From positions 248,001 through 312,000 of the forward strand of contig ONPU01000001.1 of assembly GCA_900319795.1 (NCBI GenBank): DNA of 64,000 nt. Reading direction: 5' to 3'. The DNA comes from an uncultured Eubacteriales bacterium. GTDB lineage: Bacteria > Bacillota > Clostridia > Lachnospirales > Lachnospiraceae. Made by a program: the position numbers and the translations under genes. This document shows positions 44,652 to 52,781 of the stretch, in pieces. The stretch's first letter is position 1, and every line of letters begins with the position of its first letter. The notes beneath the pieces were generated by a model, which saw only the letters and a list, made by a program, of their open reading frames with translations, was not told the origin of the DNA and did no database searches.

Positions 44652-45256
44652 TTGATCCCCATTACATTTTTGAAAGCACCAAGCAAGTCACTGTATTCTT
44701 CGAACGCGGGAAGTTCCGGATGATCTTTCCGGATCTGGTCCGTGCTTCTGAAGAGGAATCCCGCCTTACTCGCCTCAATCATCGCGAGATCATTGAAGCT
44801 GTCTCCGGCCGCAATCGTCTCAAATCCCATCGACTGAAGGGCCCTCACTGTAGTCAGCTTCGATTTCTCGCAGCGCATACGATAGTCTTCGATCATGCCG
44901 TCGCTGCCGACAACCAGTTCATTGCAGAACAGGGTCGGATTGCCGAGTTTTTTCATCAGCGGAGACGCGAACTGTGTAAATGTATCACTGATCAAGATGA
45001 CCTGAGCGATATCCCGGAGTTCATCCAGAAATTCCTTTGCGCCCGGAAGCGGATCGATCGTGGCAATGACGTCCTGAATCTCCTTCAGCCCAAGACCATG
45101 TTCCTTCAGGATCCCCAGCCGAAAATTCATGAGACGTGCGTAATCCGGTTCATCTCTTGTCGTTCTCCTCAGTTCCGGAATGCCGCTCGCTTCGGAAAAA
45201 GCAATCCAGATTTCCGGAAGCAGTACACCTTCCACATCCAGGCAGCAAATATACAT
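44648..45256 (-). CDS. thrH: ThrH-like phosphoserine phosphatase / homoserine phosphotransferase
   Basis: 202-residue HAD phosphatase. The N-terminal nucleophile motif is unusual for SerB: CLDVEGVLLPE (DxEG instead of DxDG), the hallmark I associate with ThrH. Motif 2 ILISDTF, motif 3 Lys in KSKLTTV, and motif 4 AAGDSFNDLAMIEAS are intact. ThrH dephosphorylates phosphoserine and can transfer the phosphate to homoserine. No serine or threonine biosynthesis genes are nearby; instead it leads a permease-RND operon. A palindrome sits just upstream at 45281-45298. Confidence 0.85.
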   Translation of the reverse strand: MYICCLDVEGVLLPEIWIAFSEASGIPELRRTTRDEPDYARLMNFRLGILKEHGLGLKEIQDVIATIDPLPGAKEFLDELRDIAQVILISDTFTQFASPLMKKLGNPTLFCNELVVGSDGMIEDYRMRCEKSKLTTVRALQSMGFETIAAGDSFNDLAMIEASKAGFLFRSTDQIRKDHPELPAFEEYSDLLGAFKNVMGIK

Positions 45257-45280
45257 ATCTCAATCCATCCTTTCATTTTA

Positions 45281-45298
45281 GAACTTACGCGTAAGTTC
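45281..45298. promoter_or_regulatory. 18-bp perfect palindrome upstream of the thrH-permease-RND operon
   Basis: GAACTTACGCGTAAGTTC, perfectly self-complementary with no loop, 25 bp before the thrH start and 6 bp after the symporter stop. Absence of a loop argues against a terminator hairpin and for a dimeric repressor site of the TetR/MarR kind. A TAAAAT -10-like hexamer follows it on the minus strand. Confidence 0.55.
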
Positions 45299-45303
45299 CG
45301 GTT

Positions 45304-46827
45304 TTATTTTACAGAATCGAACAGATCCGTTACTCTCCCGTCCGGGGCTTTTGTCACAAGGCTTACGACGATATTGACGACAATCGCGATAATAAACGCC
45401 GGAAGCAGTTCATAGATGTTGACAATGCCTCCCATCGGGCGGACAAGGAATTTCCATACAAAGATCATGATTCCGCCTGTCAGCATGCCAGCCACTGCTC
45501 CGTAGAAATTGGACCGTCTCCAGAACAGAGCCAGAAGCATGACCGGACCGAAGGCAGCGCCGAATCCCGCCCATGCGAAAGATACGATTCCAAACACGGA
45601 GCTGGACGGATTCCATGCGATAAAAACACCCAATACGGCAATGAGAATCAGCGAGATTCTGGAGATCAGAAGCAGCTTCGTATTGTCGATCTTCACATGG
45701 AAGAATTTTACCAGAATATCATTCGATACGGAAGAGGATGCTGCAAGAAGCTGGCTGTCCGAAGTGGACATGGTCGAAGCCAGGATTCCGGAAAGTACGA
45801 CACCGGCTACAAGAGCTGCGGGAATGCCGTATGTGGACAGCAGATTCGCGATTTCAACGATAATGGTTTCGGAAGCCGTTCCTTCGAGAACCGGAACCAC
45901 GCCCGCTTTCGACATGCCGAGACCGACCATACCGATCAGAATCGCGATGCCCATCGCGAATACAACCCATATGGACGCGACACGTCTTGACAGTGCCACT
46001 TTCCTGTCATCTTCAATGGCCATGAAACGAAGAAGGATATGCGGCATGCCGAAATATCCGAGGCCCCATGCCAGTGTCGAGCAGATTGTCAGCAGCGTAT
46101 ACGGAGAAGCCGTTCCGTCCACGGGATTATGAGTCTGTGTAAAACTCAGATAGCCCGCAAGGGAACGCGCGTTGTCCATCACAGCTCCCATTCCGCCCGC
46201 TTTATTAATTCCGAAAAACAGGACGACAAGGAGAGCGATACTCATAATAATACTCTGGATAAAGTCCGTAAGGCTCGCTGCGAGGAATCCGCCCATGGAC
46301 GTATAGAACATGATGATAATCGCGCTGATCACCATCGCGGCATGATAATCCGCGCCGAACAGAGAATTGAACAGTTTTCCGCAGGCCGCGAACCCTGACG
46401 CGGTGTAAGGGATAAAGAAGATAATAATCCACAGCGCCGCAATGAACGTCAGAATGTACTTCTTATCCTGATAACGGTCGGAAAAGAACTCAGGAAGGGT
46501 AATCGAACCGGTTCTCTCGGAGTACCGGCGCAGCCGTTTCGCTACGATCAGCCAGTTCAGATAAGTACCGATCGAAAGACCGATCGCCGTCCAGCCGACA
46601 TCCGCCATTCCCGAAAGATAGGCAAGGCCCGGAAGACCCATCAGAAGATAACTGCTCATATCAGAGGCTTCCGCACTCATGGCAGTCACAAAAGGACCGA
46701 GCTTTCTGCCGCCCAGATAGAAATCTCCGACTGTCTCATTTTTCTCGGACAGCTTAATTCCGATGCCGATCATGCCGAACAGATAGACAGCCATCGCAAT
46801 CAACATTGCAATCTGTGAACCACTCAT
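45304..46827 (-). CDS. Sodium/proline-type symporter (PutP-like, SSS family)
   Basis: 507-residue LeuT-fold carrier. The N-terminal DFYLGGRKLGPFVTAMSAEASDMSSYLLMGLPGLAYLSG is very close to PutP, whose Asp/Ser residues here line the sodium and proline sites; TSMGGFLAASLTDFIQSIIM is also conserved. L-proline is the likely substrate but related amino acids are possible. AAAGGAGG lies 8 bases before the ATG. The start codon is flanked by a 15-bp inverted repeat, and a weak copy of the iorAB-type element abuts the ribosome site. Single gene between the sucrose operon and thrH. Confidence 0.9.
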   Translation of the reverse strand: MSGSQIAMLIAMAVYLFGMIGIGIKLSEKNETVGDFYLGGRKLGPFVTAMSAEASDMSSYLLMGLPGLAYLSGMADVGWTAIGLSIGTYLNWLIVAKRLRRYSERTGSITLPEFFSDRYQDKKYILTFIAALWIIIFFIPYTASGFAACGKLFNSLFGADYHAAMVISAIIIMFYTSMGGFLAASLTDFIQSIIMSIALLVVLFFGINKAGGMGAVMDNARSLAGYLSFTQTHNPVDGTASPYTLLTICSTLAWGLGYFGMPHILLRFMAIEDDRKVALSRRVASIWVVFAMGIAILIGMVGLGMSKAGVVPVLEGTASETIIVEIANLLSTYGIPAALVAGVVLSGILASTMSTSDSQLLAASSSVSNDILVKFFHVKIDNTKLLLISRISLILIAVLGVFIAWNPSSSVFGIVSFAWAGFGAAFGPVMLLALFWRRSNFYGAVAGMLTGGIMIFVWKFLVRPMGGIVNIYELLPAFIIAIVVNIVVSLVTKAPDGRVTDLFDSVK

Positions 46828-46889
46828 AGTTTCCTCCTTTAACGCTTTAATACCCTAAAACGCCAACTATCATATCACAGATTGCAATG
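46804..46889 (-). repeat. 15-bp perfect inverted repeat flanking the start of the PutP-like gene
   Basis: CATTGCAATCTGTGA at 46804-46818 (inside codons 4-8 of the gene) and its exact complement TCACAGATTGCAATG at 46875-46889 (upstream). Each arm contains the 8-bp palindrome ATTGCAAT; the palindrome centres are 76 bp apart. The loop holds the ribosome site, start codon and a TATGAT -10-like hexamer (46869-46874, minus). Confidence 0.75.
46837..46852 (+). promoter_or_regulatory. Weak copy of the shared operator-like element (PutP-like leader)
   Basis: CTTTAACGCTTTAATA, 14 of 16 bases equal to the iorAB element. Its first bases overlap the ribosome site AAAGGAGG, so part of the match is unavoidable. 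Low confidence. Confidence 0.3.
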
Positions 46890-46930
46890 AAATGCACTTA
46901 TTTTATTCAAAATGATATAAGGGGCATACC

Positions 46931-47701
46931 TTATTCGTCCATGGAATCCCTGAGCGCGTCCACGATTGTCTCAACCACTTTTGTCGCGTGCTCCTGCACC
47001 ACTTCCGGCGCGTACGGGAATGTATAGGATACATCGGAAGCGTCGAGAAGAGGAAGATCGTTGATGGAGTCGCCGATTCCGTAGAGGCGGATGTCGCCAT
47101 AGGTCTTCCGCATGAATTCCTTCAGGAACAGAACGCCCTCTCCCTTCGAGCAGCCCTTGGGAGCAATGTCGATTTCAACCACGTTCTGGAAGGCATTGAC
47201 CGAATCGCCGAATTCTTCGTTGATCTCCGCGCTCATGCGTGCCGCTTCCTCCAGACTCTCCGTATGGATACTGACCTGGTGAATGAGGCCGGGAGGCAGA
47301 TCGTCGACTCCGGTGACGACGTAATATTTGCCGGGATAATCCATTTCCTTAAAGACACAGATCTCTCCCTCCACATCCAACGTAAAGCGGTAATTCTCGA
47401 CACCGTATTTTTTCAGGATGGCATCCGCGACGAAAGGATCCACGCCCTTTTTCCGTATTTCTTTCAGTTCCCGGTCGACGATATTCGCGCCGCTTGAAGT
47501 AATATAGAAATCCGGGAAGACCTTCCCGCCGATAAACGGTGTCAGTCCTCCAACCTGCCGGCCCGTGCACAGGCCGAAAAGATTGCCCGCCTCCTGATAT
47601 TCGCGGATCATCTCCACATTTTCCGGCGGCAGCTTTCTCTCCTCTTCGGCAAGATAAAAATACATGGTCCCGTCAAAATCACTTGCAAATACTTTTTTCA
47701 T
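46931..47701 (-). CDS. HAD-superfamily Cof-type phosphatase
   Basis: 256-residue haloacid dehalogenase-type hydrolase with the C2 cap of Cof/YidA proteins. Motif 1 FASDFDGTMYF, a TSSGANI motif 2 region, Lys in APKGCSKGEG, and motif 4 YGIGDSINDLPLLDAS are intact. Such enzymes dephosphorylate sugar phosphates or related metabolites; the substrate is not readable. It is the last gene of the apparent sucrose operon, 27 bp after the GH32 gene, so a sugar phosphate is a reasonable guess. GAAAGGAAG precedes the ATG. Confidence 0.87.
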   Translation of the reverse strand: MKKVFASDFDGTMYFYLAEEERKLPPENVEMIREYQEAGNLFGLCTGRQVGGLTPFIGGKVFPDFYITSSGANIVDRELKEIRKKGVDPFVADAILKKYGVENYRFTLDVEGEICVFKEMDYPGKYYVVTGVDDLPPGLIHQVSIHTESLEEAARMSAEINEEFGDSVNAFQNVVEIDIAPKGCSKGEGVLFLKEFMRKTYGDIRLYGIGDSINDLPLLDASDVSYTFPYAPEVVQEHATKVVETIVDALRDSMDE

Positions 47702-47728
47702 AAAGCTTCCTTTCTTACACCGGTCATT

Positions 47729-49186
47729 TCAGACAACAAAGCGGTCTTCTACTGACGGACGCAGTTTCCAGATCCTCATTTCGGCATTTTCAGATACGCT
47801 CATGTGGAACTCGTCTCTTTCCGGATACACATGGGACGTAAAAGTGGCTTCTCCATCATTTACAAAAAATTCAACAGAAGAGTGATCGACAAAAACGCGG
47901 ATCTTCTGAAGCGGTTTTTCCAGAGGCATCGGAAGAACTTCTCCGACATTTTCATTAAACCTTTTTGTCATGCCGCTTTTATCGAAAACAGCTGTTTTCT
48001 GCGACGCGTCATATTTCATGGTAAATCCGCCGCTTCCGTCAGGTTTTGTAAAGAGCGCAAGCTCAAAATCACGGCCGTCCGTTTCGATCTCGATCTCGCA
48101 CGCGGACGGAAATGTTCCGTCAGCGGGATATTCTTCCACGCGCAGTGACTCAATACCGGAAATCGGCGTCTGGACCAGCTTCTCATCGACGATTCTCAGC
48201 TCTCTCGGAAGCGTCATGCTGCCCTCCCACTCTTCCGGCTCGGTCGGATAGTGATTATCCGGAAGCCCGATCCAGGAAATGAGAATGGCCTTGTCCGGAT
48301 CCCCCACATTGGCCGCGCCCTGGGCCGCATAGAAATCAAAGCCGAAATCCAGATAGCGGTAATCGGAAATCGGTGTAAACGTCAGGGAATCATAGTCCAT
48401 ATGGCCGATCAGATAGACATTGTGATTCGTGCTCTCAGCTCTTCCCGGAAGCTTCGTATACTGCGGAGAGAATATCAGCAGGTCATAGCCGCTGATATTG
48501 ACGATATACGGGCATTCCCACATGCCTCCGAAGTCCTCATATCCGGGAACATGGAGCTGTCCTTTGAAAGACCAGCCCTCCAGAAGCTTTTCGGATTCGT
48601 AGATCAGAATCGTGCCCTTTTGATCCAGTGTCTGGGCGCCGATCAGAATATAGTACTTTCCCTTTTCTTCATTGAAAATGATCTTCGGATCGCGCTGATG
48701 TTCGCTGTAATCGTCTCTCGGGCCGAAAAGGGGTTTTCCGAGCTTTACGGGCTTCCCGTCCTTTCCGAGATAAGCCGCGCAGGTATAAGGCGTGCGGACC
48801 CAATTTTCATCACGGTGATTTCCCGTATAGAAGAAATAGAGCTCCTCTCCGTCCGAAATGCCGGATCCGGAATGATTGCCCTTGTTGTCGTAGAACGAAT
48901 CCGGTTTCAGACCGACTCCCGCGTTCTCCCAGCTGATCAGATCTTTCGACGTAACATGGTACCAGTATTTCAGTCCATGAACAGCTCCCCACGGACACCA
49001 CTGGAAAAAGAGATGCCAGAGGCCTTTGTGATAGACAAATCCGTTCGGATCACTTGAAAGTCCCGTCACCGGCTGTACATGATAGGTCTGACGGTAAACA
49101 GACCGTGAAATGCGTTCGTGCAGCTCACGGATTTCTTCGGGACTCTTCAAAACACGATAACGTTCTTCCAGCGTCCACTGTTTCAT
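47729..49186 (-). CDS. scrB: Glycoside hydrolase family 32, sucrose hydrolase
   Basis: 485-residue beta-fructosidase, cytoplasmic (no signal peptide). GH32 signatures: nucleophile block SSDPNGFVYHKGLWHLFFQWCPWG (NDPNG-type, Ser-Asp here), transition-state block HQRDPKI, and acid/base block GGMWECPYI. A C-terminal beta-sandwich (VFVDHSSVEFFVNDGEATFTSHVYP) completes the family plan. It cleaves sucrose or sucrose 6-phosphate; since the carrier in this operon is an MFS type rather than PTS, free sucrose is likelier. TAGGAGG precedes the ATG. It lies between the XRE protein and the HAD phosphatase. Confidence 0.93.
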   Translation of the reverse strand: MKQWTLEERYRVLKSPEEIRELHERISRSVYRQTYHVQPVTGLSSDPNGFVYHKGLWHLFFQWCPWGAVHGLKYWYHVTSKDLISWENAGVGLKPDSFYDNKGNHSGSGISDGEELYFFYTGNHRDENWVRTPYTCAAYLGKDGKPVKLGKPLFGPRDDYSEHQRDPKIIFNEEKGKYYILIGAQTLDQKGTILIYESEKLLEGWSFKGQLHVPGYEDFGGMWECPYIVNISGYDLLIFSPQYTKLPGRAESTNHNVYLIGHMDYDSLTFTPISDYRYLDFGFDFYAAQGAANVGDPDKAILISWIGLPDNHYPTEPEEWEGSMTLPRELRIVDEKLVQTPISGIESLRVEEYPADGTFPSACEIEIETDGRDFELALFTKPDGSGGFTMKYDASQKTAVFDKSGMTKRFNENVGEVLPMPLEKPLQKIRVFVDHSSVEFFVNDGEATFTSHVYPERDEFHMSVSENAEMRIWKLRPSVEDRFVV

Positions 49187-49228
49187 GGCAGTTCCTCCTA
49201 ATCCTTTTTTGAGATTCTTTTTTATGTT

Positions 49229-49774
49229 TCACGATTGTTTGTATTCCGTAATTGTGACTTCGCCATCCTCCGAAGTTCCTTCCATGCCTTCCGTCAATTC
49301 TCTCTTTCCGAAAAAGCCCAGCGCGCTCTCCAACATGGAACTGATCGACGAAGATGAAAGAAGTCCGCTGTCTGAAACTGTCGACGCGGCGTCTCCTCCG
49401 AGAAACATCATAGCCATTGCCCGCTTGCTTTTGTCGGCGGCACGATACAGTTTCAGCAGTTTCTTCTCTTCGGAACTCAACTTCACTTCTCCGGAAGCGG
49501 TCTTGGAAGCCGTTTTGGATCCGGTCTTCGACGCCGTCTTGGAAGCCGTCTTTTTAGCTGCCGTGCCTGAAGCGGCATTCAGCAATGAAGCCTGAGTCAC
49601 GCCGAGGACTTTCGCGATTTCTTTCAATTGCGTCTGACCGGGCTCTTCGATCCCCCGTTCAGCCTTGCTGATGTCGGCGGCTTCGAGTCCCTTTACCTTT
49701 GCGGCAAGCTCTGCCTGCGTAAGTCCCGCGGCACTCCTTGCCTCTTTAATCAGTGTTCCGAGTTTCTTTGACAT
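49229..49774 (-). CDS. XRE-type helix-turn-helix protein with Lys/Thr/Ala/Ser linker
   Basis: 181-residue putative regulator. Residues about 1-62 are an XRE helix-turn-helix (LIKEARSAAGLTQAELAAKV, then ISKAERG). Residues about 70-95 are a low-complexity linker of KTASK/KTGSK units like the basic tails of histone-H1-like proteins. The C-terminal part is helical then acidic, and has no recognised ligand domain. GGAGGG lies 8 bases before the ATG at 49774; an in-frame Met at 49792 is less likely. It sits between the MFS carrier and the GH32 gene in the sucrose operon, so a role in its control is plausible but unproven. Confidence 0.82.
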   Translation of the reverse strand: MSKKLGTLIKEARSAAGLTQAELAAKVKGLEAADISKAERGIEEPGQTQLKEIAKVLGVTQASLLNAASGTAAKKTASKTASKTGSKTASKTASGEVKLSSEEKKLLKLYRAADKSKRAMAMMFLGGDAASTVSDSGLLSSSSISSMLESALGFFGKRELTEGMEGTSEDGEVTITEYKQS

Positions 49775-49828
49775 GCGCGCTCCCTCCTTCATTCCGAAAA
49801 CGATCTTAACGGGTAACCGGTGTTTTTC

Positions 49829-51172
49829 TCAAAGATCCATCTCGTCAAACGCTTCAATTCCGCCCGACGGTCTTAAAGGCCGGCTGTCGCCGTGTCTGAC
49901 AAAGTACATGGCGGCAAATGCCAGAATCATAAAGAAAGCCGAATACGGAAACAGTGTCGTGTATCCGAAGTGATTCATCAGGAAGCCGGCAACGATCGGT
50001 GTAACCGTCTGGGCGGCCATACTGAACGTATAGTAATAGCCGGTAAATTTTCCGATATCACTTCCCCTGCACATTTCCACGACCATGGGCATGGAGTTCA
50101 CGTTGATCATCGCCCAGGCAACGCCTACAAGGGCAAAGACGATATTTAAGGCCGGATAAAACTGTTTTGAGATCAGCGTAAACACGAACAGGAAGACCAT
50201 GCACGATCCCAGCAAAACAACCCCTATGAGAATCGTTTTCTTTCTGCCGATCTTCTCTGCCAGAATACCGCATGGAATATATGTGACGATTGCGCCTACA
50301 GTCGCGATGGTAAGCGACAGCGACGCGCTTCCGAGCGCCATATTCCAGATGTTGGCGGCATAAGTCGTAAACCAGGTTTCAATCGCGTTGTAGGCAATGA
50401 ACCAGAACGCGACCGCGCAAAGAAGGAAGATCAGGGACTTTTTCACTTCCGGAGGAAGCTTCCCGCTTCCGCTTTCATCCGTACCGGCAAGATTGTCTTC
50501 CGGATGTTCCTCCTCATATCGAACGTTTTTCTCGCGGAGAGCCGGTTCGTCGACCATTGTCATCACGACGAAGAGCGCTATCAGCATGATTCCGGCTACG
50601 ACGGCAAAAAGAAGCAGATAACTGACGTGTTCCTTTCCCGCGGTCCGTGCCTCCGAATAGAGAAGCGTGGCAATGATCAGGTACAGGATGCCTCCGATGG
50701 CTCCCATCAGGTTAATAATCGCGTTGGCCCCGCTTCTGAGCGGTTTCGGGGTCACATCCGGCATCAGGGCGACTGCAGGGCTTCTGTAGGTTCCCATGGC
50801 TATAAGCAGGAGTCCCAGCACAAGGATAAACAGAACCAGCTTTCCGGTGTTCTGACTGTTAAAATAACTGTCGTCAAGAAGCGGGAGCATCATCATGAGT
50901 ACAACCGCTGCAATGGTACCGAAGAAAATAAACGGCCGCCTTCTCCCCCATCTGGAGACACAGCGGTCACTGATGCCGCCGAACAGCGGAAGGAGAAAAA
51001 GACCGAGTACATTATCGGCCGCCATGATCAGGCCTGACAGGGTCTCATTTAAATGAAATGTATTTGTCAGGATGAGGGGAATGACATTGTTGTACATCTG
51101 CCAGAAAGCGCAGATGGAAAGAAAAGCCATACCAATGAGAACAGTATTTCGCTTATCGAGCTTTACGTCCAT
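49829..51172 (-). CDS. MFS sugar transporter, sucrose/GPH-like
   Basis: 447-residue, 12-helix major facilitator. The motif GGISDRCVSRWGRRRPFIFFGT is the extended RWGRRRP form shared by sucrose-proton symporters and GPH carriers. It starts MDVKLDKRNTVLIGMAFLSICAFW. No PTS domains are fused. It heads the operon carrier-XRE-GH32-HAD, so the expected substrate is sucrose or a related fructoside. CGGAGTGATC precedes the ATG. A palindrome with a central CG lies upstream at 51248-51259. Confidence 0.88.
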   Translation of the reverse strand: MDVKLDKRNTVLIGMAFLSICAFWQMYNNVIPLILTNTFHLNETLSGLIMAADNVLGLFLLPLFGGISDRCVSRWGRRRPFIFFGTIAAVVLMMMLPLLDDSYFNSQNTGKLVLFILVLGLLLIAMGTYRSPAVALMPDVTPKPLRSGANAIINLMGAIGGILYLIIATLLYSEARTAGKEHVSYLLLFAVVAGIMLIALFVVMTMVDEPALREKNVRYEEEHPEDNLAGTDESGSGKLPPEVKKSLIFLLCAVAFWFIAYNAIETWFTTYAANIWNMALGSASLSLTIATVGAIVTYIPCGILAEKIGRKKTILIGVVLLGSCMVFLFVFTLISKQFYPALNIVFALVGVAWAMINVNSMPMVVEMCRGSDIGKFTGYYYTFSMAAQTVTPIVAGFLMNHFGYTTLFPYSAFFMILAFAAMYFVRHGDSRPLRPSGGIEAFDEMDL

Positions 51173-51220
51173 GGCAGATCACTCCGAATTTTGAAGCAGA
51201 ATGAGATCGTTTTCATGACT

Positions 51221-51226
51221 ATTCTA
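51221..51226 (-). promoter_or_regulatory. Sucrose operon promoter (extended -10)
   Basis: Minus strand TGTTAGAAT: TAGAAT (51221-51226) with TGn extension, about 50 bp before the MFS gene start. The -35 region coincides with the palindrome at 51248. Confidence 0.4.
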
Positions 51227-51247
51227 ACATATCTCTTCCCCGTTCGC

Positions 51248-51259
51248 GATACCGGTATC
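51248..51259. promoter_or_regulatory. LacI-type palindrome upstream of the sucrose operon
   Basis: GATACCGGTATC, a perfect 12-bp palindrome with a central CG, as in LacI/GalR operators, positioned at the -35 of the putative promoter. No LacI-family gene is in the window; the XRE protein of the operon is another candidate binder. Confidence 0.45.
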
Positions 51260-51351
51260 CTTAAAAACAGATATTTTGTGGGAAATATTCACAAAGAATC
51301 CGTATAAGTCTTCAGAATAAAAACCGCTTTGCACAAAATTCAAAACATCCC

Positions 51352-51380
51352 TTGACACTTAAGTACAAAGTCTATATAAT
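51352..51380 (+). promoter_or_regulatory. Consensus promoter of tRNA-Gly
   Basis: Perfect -35 TTGACA (51352-51357), 17-bp spacer, perfect -10 TATAAT (51375-51380); tRNA begins 25 bp downstream. Confidence 0.9.
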
Positions 51381-51404
51381 TCATTTTGTTCTTGAAGAAC
51401 ACAT

Positions 51405-51476
51405 GCGCGAGTGGCTCAGCGGTGGAGCACCACCTTGCCAAGGTGGGGGTCGCGGGTTCGATCCCCGTCTCGCGCT
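51405..51476 (+). tRNA. tRNA-Gly (GCC anticodon)
   Basis: 72-nt cloverleaf. Acceptor GCGCGAG/CTCGCGC, anticodon stem CCACC/GGTGG with loop TTGCCAA (GCC at 51437-51439), T-arm with GGTTCGATCCC, discriminator T; CCA not encoded. It is a single-tRNA transcript with its own promoter and terminator. Confidence 0.95.
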
Positions 51477-51485
51477 CGAGGGAGG

Positions 51486-51532
51486 GTTCCGGATTTGCTT
51501 ATATCGAGCGGGTTCGGGGCTTTCTTTTTTTC
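51486..51532 (+). terminator. tRNA-Gly terminator
   Basis: A 13-bp stem with several G-T wobbles (GTTCCGGATTTGC with GCGGGTTCGGGGC), a 9-base loop and then TTTCTTTTTTT. Confidence 0.7.
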
Positions 51533-51555
51533 ATAAATTAACAAACACAATATAT

Positions 51556-51579
51556 GAGCGGCAGAGGTATCTGCCGCTC
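51556..51579. terminator. Hairpin downstream of ilvE
   Basis: GAGCGGCAGA and TCTGCCGCTC form a 10-bp GC-rich stem with a 4-base loop; moderately T-rich flanks on both strands. It lies between tRNA-Gly and the convergent ilvE gene and may serve either. Confidence 0.65.
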
Positions 51580-51602
51580 ATTTTGTTCTCCTTATATACT
51601 TC

Positions 51603-52625
51603 TTATTCTACCGGTACAATCCATCCTTCCGGAGCTTCAATTCTGCCCATCTGGATTCCTGTCAGTGTATCGTAGAGTTTCTTCGTAACCGGGCCCATTT
51701 CCTCCATGCCGCTCGGGAAGCAGATCTCCTCATTCCCGTTGACAATCTTGCCGACCGGAGAAATCACAGCCGCTGTTCCGCACAGACCGGCCTCATCGAA
51801 GTCGGTGAGTTCCGTAAGCGGGATCTCTCTTTCTTCGACTTCCATGCCGAGATAGTGCTCCGCGACATATTCGAGCGAGCGTCTTGTGATGGACGGAAGA
51901 ATCGAAGGTGAGTCCACGGTGATGAATTTATTTCCCTTAATGAAAATGATATTCGCGCCGCCTGTCTCCTCGACCTTTGTACGTGTGGCCGCATCCGGAT
52001 ACAGATTTTCTGCATAACCCTGTGCATGCGCTTCCACGATCGCGTGAAGGCTCATCGCGTAATTCAGACCCGCCTTGATATGGCCTGTTCCGCGGGGCGC
52101 GGCACGGTCATAATCTGCGATCTTCAGTGTAAGGGGCTTTGCTCCTCCCTTGAAGTACGGACCGACAGGAGTCGCCAGAATACGGAACTGATATTCTTTT
52201 GCGGGTGAAACGCCAATCACCGGGCCGGAACCGTAGATATACGGACGCAGATAAAGTGTTGCTCCGGAGCCGTAAGGCGGTACCCAGTCCGCATTGGCGC
52301 GAACCACTTCTTTTACGGCTTCCACAAAACGATCCTTGTCAAAAGGAGGAATCTCGAGGCGAAGCGCGGAATTGTAAAGTCTTTCCGCGTTCATGTCCGG
52401 ACGGAATGTCACGATCCTGCCGTCTACGGTTTCATAGGCCTTCAGCCCTTCGAATACGCTCTGGGAATACTGGAGAACACCGGCACATTCCGACATCGTC
52501 ACAGTATGGTCCGCCGTAAGGCCGCCTTCGTCCCACTTGCCGTCCTTGTAATTCGATACATAGCTGGCAGCCGTCTCAATGTATCCGAATCCGAGGTTTC
52601 CCCAATCAATGTTCTGTTTTGCCAT
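51603..52625 (-). CDS. ilvE: Branched-chain amino acid aminotransferase
   Basis: PLP-dependent class IV aminotransferase of 340 residues, the usual length for type II IlvE. Signatures: VLQYSQSVFEGLKAYE near the start, RPYIYGSGPVIGVSPAKEYQF, and the PLP-lysine region GHIKAGLNYAMSLHAIVEAHAQGY, followed by EETGGANIIFIKGNKFITVDSPSILPSITRRSLEYVAE. It makes or degrades Leu, Ile and Val. AGGGAGG precedes the ATG. It has its own promoter. BCAA genes are classic CodY targets and codY is in this window, but no convincing CodY box was seen here. Confidence 0.96.
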   Translation of the reverse strand: MAKQNIDWGNLGFGYIETAASYVSNYKDGKWDEGGLTADHTVTMSECAGVLQYSQSVFEGLKAYETVDGRIVTFRPDMNAERLYNSALRLEIPPFDKDRFVEAVKEVVRANADWVPPYGSGATLYLRPYIYGSGPVIGVSPAKEYQFRILATPVGPYFKGGAKPLTLKIADYDRAAPRGTGHIKAGLNYAMSLHAIVEAHAQGYAENLYPDAATRTKVEETGGANIIFIKGNKFITVDSPSILPSITRRSLEYVAEHYLGMEVEEREIPLTELTDFDEAGLCGTAAVISPVGKIVNGNEEICFPSGMEEMGPVTKKLYDTLTGIQMGRIEAPEGWIVPVE

Positions 52626-52685
52626 AATAATACACCTCCCTTTTTGCCGCGAAGATCCGGAACCTTCGGGCTTTCAATTGTTACT

Positions 52686-52714
52686 ATTATAGGATTGCGA
52701 TCTTAATTCTGCAA
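52686..52714 (-). promoter_or_regulatory. ilvE promoter
   Basis: Minus strand -35 TTGCAG (52709-52714), 17-bp spacer, perfect -10 TATAAT (52686-52691), about 60 bp before the ilvE start. Confidence 0.65.
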
Positions 52715-52732
52715 CATTTGAATTTTACAGTT

Positions 52733-52759
52733 AAAAAAAGAGGCGCCATTTCGCGCCTC
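52733..52759 (-). terminator. Terminator of the guaB-purO-AICARFT operon
   Basis: GAGGCGC and GCGCCTC with a 6-base loop, followed on the minus strand by TTTTTTT (52733-52739). It lies 22 bp after the AICARFT gene stop. Confidence 0.88.
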
Positions 52760-52781
52760 TTCAGGAAATATACAATTGAAA

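Noticed and set aside
52626-52739. Possible T-box or CodY box before ilvE
   Set aside because: Leader is short, with no T-box signature and only a gapped partial CodY match.
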